A model generated the notes under the pieces. That model was not told the origin of the DNA, made no database searches, and saw only the letters and a program-made list of their open reading frames with translations. Shown here one piece after another: positions 51,231 to 55,639 of a stretch of DNA of 55,639 nt. The stretch comes from an uncultured Succinivibrio sp. (GTDB taxonomy: Bacteria > Pseudomonadota > Gammaproteobacteria > Enterobacterales > Succinivibrionaceae): contig CACZXZ010000010.1 in assembly GCA_902785325.1 (NCBI GenBank), positions 1 through 55,639 of the forward strand, written 5' to 3'. Numbering within the stretch: the first letter of the stretch is position 1; every line of letters begins with the position of its first letter. Position numbers and translations under genes: made by a program.

Positions 51231-52391
51231 TTACTCTCCTTTTAATCCAATGAATTTAATTTCACTTTGCATACTTGTAATACGCTCAAAGATCTCAATG
51301 ATTTGGTGCTTTTCGATATCGCGACCACCTAAGCCACCAATGTAGTTTGAAGTAGGACAAGTTACATTGCCTTTTTTCAAGGCAGAATTTACATTTGTGT
51401 ACACAGTACCTTCATTACCAAAGGAGATATCTTTTTCAAGCACAGCTACAGCTTTAGCATCTTTCAAAAGCTTTACAATTTCCTCATTTGGAAATGGTCT
51501 TAGGTATCTTAATCTTAGTAAACCAACCTTTTTGCCATCACTTCTTAAGGTATCTACAGCATCTTTTACAGTACCAGCAATAGTTCCTAAAGTTACGATT
51601 ACAAAGTCGGCTGAAGATGCATAGTAGTCCTCAACTAAGCCTGGGTACTCACGTTTAAAGATCGCTTTAAACTTTTGCTCACACTCACTGATAACCTCAT
51701 AAGCGTTTAGCATGCCTTGCTGCTCATGGTATTTAAACTCAGTGTTAGTATCAGGACCTGCTGAGAAACCTAAGTTTTTAGGCTCATCTAAATCAAGCTT
51801 ATTGTCAGTTTCAAATGGTGGTAAAAACTCATCTACTTTTTCTTGCTCTGGTACATCTACTACCTCATAAGTATGAGTTAGTGCAAAACCATCAAGATTT
51901 ACCATAAAAGGAGTACTTACCTTTTTGTGCTCTGCAATATAGAAACTCATGATAGCTAAATCTAAAGCTTCTTGAGCATCCTCAGCATAAGCTTGGATCC
52001 AACCATGATCTAATAAAGAGATAGAATCACGCTGATCGCCGTAAATATTCCATGGCAGTGCTGTTGATCGGTTAGCATTCATCATTACAATTGGATAGCG
52101 ACCGCCTGAGGCATAAGTTAAGCACTCTGCCATGTACAATAAACCTTGAGAGGAGGTAGCTGTAAAAGCACGAGCACCTACACTACTTGCACCGATGGCT
52201 GCACTTAAAGCACTGTGCTCAGATTCAACATGAATAAACTCTGAGTTTAAAGTGCCATTGGCAATAAAACTTGATAAAGTCTCCACCACTGTAGTTTGAG
52301 GGGTAATTGGATAAGCACTAATTACATGAGGACGACTTAAGGCTATACCGTAGGCAAAAGCGTCATTGCCACTGATAAACTTATTTGCCAT
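51231..52391 (-). CDS. 2-oxoacid:ferredoxin oxidoreductase, alpha subunit
   Basis: A 386-residue alpha subunit with AYPITPQTTVVE, VESEHSALSAAIGAS, ATSSQGLLYMAE and MVNLDGFALTHT, the usual PorA pattern of the four-subunit enzymes. It carries the pyrimidine-binding and domain II parts of the active site. Stop of the delta gene overlaps its start by one base, so the subunits are translationally coupled. Confidence 0.92.
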   Translation of the reverse strand: MANKFISGNDAFAYGIALSRPHVISAYPITPQTTVVETLSSFIANGTLNSEFIHVESEHSALSAAIGASSVGARAFTATSSQGLLYMAECLTYASGGRYPIVMMNANRSTALPWNIYGDQRDSISLLDHGWIQAYAEDAQEALDLAIMSFYIAEHKKVSTPFMVNLDGFALTHTYEVVDVPEQEKVDEFLPPFETDNKLDLDEPKNLGFSAGPDTNTEFKYHEQQGMLNAYEVISECEQKFKAIFKREYPGLVEDYYASSADFVIVTLGTIAGTVKDAVDTLRSDGKKVGLLRLRYLRPFPNEEIVKLLKDAKAVAVLEKDISFGNEGTVYTNVNSALKKGNVTCPTSNYIGGLGGRDIEKHQIIEIFERITSMQSEIKFIGLKGE

Positions 52392-52678
52392 TATTTCTCA
52401 TCCTCAAAACTAATTGCGCCTTTGTTACAAATCTTTTTGCAAATGCCACAACCTTTGCAGAAATCTAAATCAAACTTAATGGATTTACCATCCTTTAAAA
52501 TGCAGCCATCAGGGCAATATAAATAACAAAGATGGCAACCATTGCATTTTTCTTTATCGCATACAGGTCTTTGAGTTCTAAAGCCACTGTTTACAGTAAC
52601 TAAACCAGGGCGTGCAAAGGGTGCATATGGGATATCATCTACGGTGTTTAAACTCACCTTTACTTTTTCAACTTTCAT
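52391..52678 (-). CDS. 2-oxoacid:ferredoxin oxidoreductase, delta subunit (2x[4Fe-4S])
   Basis: A 95-residue ferredoxin-like subunit with CNGCHLCYLYCPDGC and CKGCGICKKIC, two complete 4Fe-4S motifs that pass electrons from the TPP subunit to ferredoxin. Overlaps the gamma subunit gene by four bases. Confidence 0.94.
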   Translation of the reverse strand: MKVEKVKVSLNTVDDIPYAPFARPGLVTVNSGFRTQRPVCDKEKCNGCHLCYLYCPDGCILKDGKSIKFDLDFCKGCGICKKICNKGAISFEDEK

Positions 52679-53205
52679 TTAGCACTCCTTAATTGCTCAT
52701 AAGCCTCAGTTACTAAATCAAAGTTTTTCTGCCATAACTTTTTAGGTAAGTTCTGGCTGATGGCTTCTTTTAAAAATTCAACTTTAATATCCTCAAATAA
52801 AGCTGCTACAGCACCTAGTAATACGGTATTAGTAATAGCAAGACCTAAGTGCTTTAAGGCTAAACTCACACCATCGATGGTAACAATACGAGGATCTGAT
52901 AAGATTTGCTTGGTGCATAAAATTACCTTGCCGTTGTCTTTGAGCTCATCAAAAATACTGTCATTAAATAAGGTGTCGTCAGTGATGAGTACAAAATCAG
53001 CTTTAGCAATTTGACTTCTATCATTGATCTTTTTGGTATCAAGCTTAGTAAAAGCTTTAATTGGAGCACCACGACGCTCTGGACCAAAGGATGGGAAAGC
53101 TAGTGCCTTGTGATTATCTGAAGATAAGGAATAAGCACAGCCTAGGATCTTAGCAGCGCTAAATGCGCCTTGTCCGCCTCTGCCATGCCATAGGAATTCG
53201 TACAT
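52675..53205 (-). CDS. 2-oxoacid:ferredoxin oxidoreductase, gamma subunit
   Basis: A 176-residue subunit with the N-terminal GRGGQG motif (WHGRGGQGAFSAAKILG) and FPSFGPERRGAP, typical of PorG/VorG. First gene of the operon, order gamma-delta-alpha-beta-paaK. The start is about 90 bases downstream of a GGTCAAA palindrome. Confidence 0.93.
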   Translation of the reverse strand: MYEFLWHGRGGQGAFSAAKILGCAYSLSSDNHKALAFPSFGPERRGAPIKAFTKLDTKKINDRSQIAKADFVLITDDTLFNDSIFDELKDNGKVILCTKQILSDPRIVTIDGVSLALKHLGLAITNTVLLGAVAALFEDIKVEFLKEAISQNLPKKLWQKNFDLVTEAYEQLRSAK

Positions 53206-53297
53206 AATCTTACCTTTTAATTGCTAATCGTTCTACAAAATTAAAAGGTAAAAAAATACTATTACTCTGTTGCTCAAAGATAATGTATTTTTATTTT

Positions 53298-53316
53298 GGT
53301 CAAATTGCTTTTGACC
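53298..53316 (-). promoter_or_regulatory. Candidate LysR operator and -35 of the oxidoreductase operon
   Basis: GGTCAAA (53298-53304) and TTTGACC (53310-53316) form an inverted repeat with a 5-base centre, about 93 bases upstream of the gamma subunit start. On the minus strand its TTGACC could act as a -35 box with a weak TATCTT 15 bases further. The LysR gene ends 84 bases away and may encode the protein that binds here. Confidence 0.45.
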
Positions 53317-53399
53317 GCCTTTTAATCTATGAGCACAGTATCGTTTTTTTAAAGATATTTGTCTAATACTGTTTATAAATACTTAGCAATAGTTATTTT

Positions 53400-54329
53400 C
53401 TATAACAGATTATATTTCTTAAAGTAGTTTTTAATTTCCTCAATATAAAGGCTACCCATTCTACTTAGGATTTGATTCTTTTTGATGATATAACCAATAG
53501 ACATATTGTCATCTACATCATCCTCATCAGGCTTAAATGGAACGGCGATATAATCGTCACCGTTTAATTCCTGACAAATAATACCAGAGCATAAAGTAAA
53601 GCCATATAGACCACGCATCATATTAAGCATGGTAGCTCTATCGTTTACCTTTACCATACGCTGATATTCTTTGTTAGCGTAGATTTCCTCGGAGAAATAG
53701 AAAGAGCTATTGTCACCTTGTTCAAAGGAGAGATTAGGATAATCTTTTAAATCGTCAAAAGTGATGATTTCTTTTTTAGCAAGTGGATGGTCTTTGTAGA
53801 TATAAACGTAAATTTGGCAGTTGATTAAATGATGAAACTCAAGATCAGCTGAGTTTAGCATTTTTAAGATCATGTTCTTATTGAAATTTGAGAGGTATAA
53901 AATACCAATCTCACTCTTTTGAGTACTTACATCATCAATAACTTCACGAGTTTTAGTTTCTCTGATGGCAAAGTCGTATTCAGCGGTATTAAACTTTTTA
54001 ACCATCTCCACAAAGGATTTAGTAGCAAAAGAATAGTGCTGAGTTGACACACCAAACTTTTTCTTAAGGTTGCCGTTTTTACCAAATTTATCAAGTAAAG
54101 ATTCATACTGATGATAAACTTGTCTTGCGTAAGTAATAAATTCCACACCTTCATTAGTCAAAGAAATTCCCCTACCACTTCTGTGAAAAATCGTAATGGA
54201 GAATTCATCCTCTAAATCATGAATAGCGTTAGATAAGCTTGGCTGAGATACATACAAAATCTGAGCAGCTTTATTAAAAGAGCCAGTCTCAGAGATAGTT
54301 ATTGCGTAACGTAATTGTGTTAATGTCAT
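53400..54329 (-). CDS. LysR-family transcriptional regulator
   Basis: A 309-residue LTTR: N-terminal winged helix (LTQLRYAITISETGSFNKAA and YVSQPSLSNAIHDLE) and a C-terminal effector domain. It lies just upstream of, and on the same strand as, the oxidoreductase operon and is divergent from an Rrf2 gene 70 bases away. It is the natural candidate to control one or both; the effector may be an aryl or 2-oxo acid. Confidence 0.92.
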   Translation of the reverse strand: MTLTQLRYAITISETGSFNKAAQILYVSQPSLSNAIHDLEDEFSITIFHRSGRGISLTNEGVEFITYARQVYHQYESLLDKFGKNGNLKKKFGVSTQHYSFATKSFVEMVKKFNTAEYDFAIRETKTREVIDDVSTQKSEIGILYLSNFNKNMILKMLNSADLEFHHLINCQIYVYIYKDHPLAKKEIITFDDLKDYPNLSFEQGDNSSFYFSEEIYANKEYQRMVKVNDRATMLNMMRGLYGFTLCSGIICQELNGDDYIAVPFKPDEDDVDDNMSIGYIIKKNQILSRMGSLYIEEIKNYFKKYNLL

Positions 54330-54399
54330 ATTTGTAACTTAAAGCTATTTAAAAAAATTTAAAAACCTACTAAAATTATAAGAAATATAGGAGATATTT

Positions 54400-54837
54400 A
54401 TGAAAATTTCAACTAAAGGTCGTTATGCTCTAAGAATGATGATAGAGCTTGCTCAAAATCACAATGTAGGATTCATGACTTTAAAGGAAATTGCTCAAAA
54501 ACAAAATATCTCAAAAAAATATTTAGAGCAGATTATTCCCGTTTTAAATCGGAATAACTTTTTAATTGCTACCCGCGGTTTTCAAGGTGGCTATAAACTA
54601 GCTAAAGAGCCTTGTGAATATACTGTAGGACAAATTCTTAGATTAACAGAGGGTAATTTAGCTCCAGTATCTTGTCTTGAATGCACACCTAACACTTGTC
54701 CTAGAGCAAATGAGTGTCCTACCCTATTTTTATGGGAAGGACTTTATAAAGTAGTCAATGAATACCTAGACTCAATTACTTTAGAAGATCTAGTACAAAG
54801 ACAAAAGGATCATTTGTGTAATGACTACATCATCTAA
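54400..54837 (+). CDS. Rrf2-family regulator with a likely FeS cluster
   Basis: A 145-residue Rrf2 protein: winged helix (KISTKGRYALRMMIEL, ISKKYLEQIIPVLNR) and cysteines 92, 95, 100 and 106 in CLECTPNTCPRANEC, a C-x2-C-x4-C-x5-C spacing able to hold an iron-sulfur cluster. Relatives sense FeS status, redox or nitric oxide. TATAAG lies 20 bases before the AGGAG site. Divergent from LysR, convergent with the EIIA-like gene. It could link the ferredoxin-dependent operon to redox state. Confidence 0.88.
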   Translation: MKISTKGRYALRMMIELAQNHNVGFMTLKEIAQKQNISKKYLEQIIPVLNRNNFLIATRGFQGGYKLAKEPCEYTVGQILRLTEGNLAPVSCLECTPNTCPRANECPTLFLWEGLYKVVNEYLDSITLEDLVQRQKDHLCNDYII

Positions 54838-54840
54838 CCT

Positions 54841-55383
54841 CTAGTTAGTATTGATATTACAAATAATACTATCAAAATTGAGTTTTCTTGAATTGATAAA
54901 AGTGATGTGCTCTTTTGCTTTGGTCTGTCTTACGGTAATCACACACACAAAGGTTCTATCAAGACTGTAAAGTTTATCCACATCAAAAGTAAGGATAGTT
55001 TGTCCTTTTTCTACTCTATCCCCTTCCTTTACCAATAGGTTAAATAAGTCTTTACTGTACTTGTCTGCCTCTAAACCAACATTAAGGATAATTATCACAC
55101 TACCAACTTTAAGACGGATACCATTACCTACAGCTGAAATTTTCTCGACCAAACAATCACAAGGGGCTTTTACCTCATTTTTTAAAGGTAAAACACCAAG
55201 AGAGGTACCAAAGATATCATTCTTAATATTGATATTACCTATTAGCTCTGAAGGCACCACATTGCCAGAATATGGAGATAAGATTTTTTTAATCGAGTTA
55301 TACTTAAAATAATAAAAGATCTTAAGTATTCTTGATTGAATAAATGATCCTAGAGCAAATCTTTGATTGATATTTAGTGACAT
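54841..55383 (-). CDS. EIIA-Glc-like protein lacking both active histidines
   Basis: The 180-residue protein has the EIIA-Glc beta sandwich pattern from about residue 32: ILSPYSGNVVPSELI, GTSLGVLPLKNEVKAPCDC, VKEGDRVEKGQTILTFD. The phosphorylated His (LFVHFGIDTV in E. coli) is Asn101 in IILNVGLEAD. The second His (E. coli H75) is Asn87 in AVGNGIRLK. It cannot accept phosphate as a PTS protein would. A 30-residue basic N-terminal extension precedes the fold. A regulatory or binding role is possible. Family fit is good, loss of function is inferred. Confidence 0.7.
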   Translation of the reverse strand: MSLNINQRFALGSFIQSRILKIFYYFKYNSIKKILSPYSGNVVPSELIGNINIKNDIFGTSLGVLPLKNEVKAPCDCLVEKISAVGNGIRLKVGSVIIILNVGLEADKYSKDLFNLLVKEGDRVEKGQTILTFDVDKLYSLDRTFVCVITVRQTKAKEHITFINSRKLNFDSIICNINTN

Positions 55384-55401
55384 TATTTACTTTGTTTACC
55401 T

Positions 55402-55639
55402 TTATTTTTGGATCTCTTTAAAAGCTACATAGCAAGATTTCTTATTAAAGCAGATACCGTAGCAGAAGATCTTCGTTACATAACCGTCATTTTTGTAATT
55501 TAAGACATACTTATTCTTTTCTATTTGCTCTAAAGCTTCTGTTGCTTTAGCTTGGTTTTGAAATTCGTCATTTGCATGCTTAATCTCAATAATCACAGCA
55601 AGATCTTTCCTTTTATTCTTAAAGGTAATATCTGCATAA
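55402..55639 (-). CDS. Partial PD-(D/E)XK nuclease C-terminal domain, runs off the window
   Basis: The minus-strand frame is open to the window edge and reads YADITFKNKRKDLAVIIE then IKHAND, giving the Asp and the ExK of a PD-(D/E)XK nuclease core, followed by ALEQIEKNKYV and a beta-rich end GICFNKKSCYVAF. This is the usual C-terminal domain of the AAA-ATPase-like family whose N-terminal part lies at 78-596. A GTG at 55596 is not a true start. The rest of the gene is to the right. Role uncertain, possibly defence or mobile-element related. Confidence 0.72.
   Translation of the reverse strand, partial: YADITFKNKRKDLAVIIEIKHANDEFQNQAKATEALEQIEKNKYVLNYKNDGYVTKIFCYGICFNKKSCYVAFKEIQK

Noticed and set aside
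1-55639. CRISPR array, rRNA, tRNA genes or replication origin
   Set aside because: I saw no regularly spaced repeats, cloverleaf-type genes, rRNA segments or DnaA-box clusters. Small or degenerate RNA genes could be missed by eye.

Overview
The window is AT-rich, tightly packed bacterial DNA from a gammaproteobacterium. Gammaproteobacterial markers are pdxB, purT, sohB, dusA, a short L25 (rplY), potGHI and a complete aryl-polyene (APE) cluster. Anaerobe markers are a four-subunit 2-oxoacid:ferredoxin oxidoreductase, a DUF4250 protein and AAA-ATPase/PD-(D/E)XK family proteins at both edges. An anaerobic host-associated member of the Succinivibrionaceae (Anaerobiospirillum/Succinatimonas/Succinivibrio type) is my best guess; this is inference from gene content.

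Layout. 1-6.4 kb looks accessory: a truncated AAA-ATPase gene ending in hairpin DNA, two tandem paralogous lipoproteins, a PARG-like macrodomain protein with an unknown C-terminal half, a low-molecular-weight tyrosine phosphatase and a GmrSD-like (DUF262/DUF1524) restriction protein. 6.4-16.3 kb is mostly housekeeping: pdxB, purT-DUF4250-ExoI-like, topA-sohB-cvfB and rplY, then a lipoprotein. 16.4-30.9 kb is one unidirectional APE operon of 19 genes with overlapping or near-overlapping ends: methyltransferase, chain-length factor, two acyltransferases, two ACPs, membrane protein, AMP ligase, two dehydratases, glycosyltransferase, thioesterase, LolA-like carrier, MMPL exporter, DUF3261 lipoprotein, two ketosynthases and a ketoreductase. 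Together they should build an aryl polyene on ACP and place it in the outer membrane.

31-48.4 kb holds a dCMP deaminase, an aldo/keto reductase, dusA, an SHMT-like protein, an SLC13 permease, an M23 peptidase, a RocB/M20-like protein, an iron-ADH-like protein, potGHI, prs, a SprA-like metalloprotease and an NhaC-type antiporter. 48.4-49 kb is degenerate DNA with a relic of a MetE-like gene. 49-53.2 kb is a paaK plus 2-oxoacid:ferredoxin oxidoreductase operon, followed by a LysR gene, a divergent Rrf2 gene, an EIIA-Glc-like gene and the 3' end of a PD-(D/E)XK nuclease gene.

The most unusual signal is that five full-length, apparently intact genes encode enzyme-family proteins whose catalytic or cofactor residues are replaced in hand alignments: ExoI-like (9010-10254), SHMT-like without the PLP lysine (33492-34742), RocB/M20-like (38186-40117), iron-ADH-like (40170-41345) and EIIA-Glc-like without either histidine (54841-55383). 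Genes around them keep their catalytic residues, so this is not general decay. They look like a set of pseudoenzymes retained for other roles.

All family calls come from reading the sequence and remembered family signatures; no searches were run.
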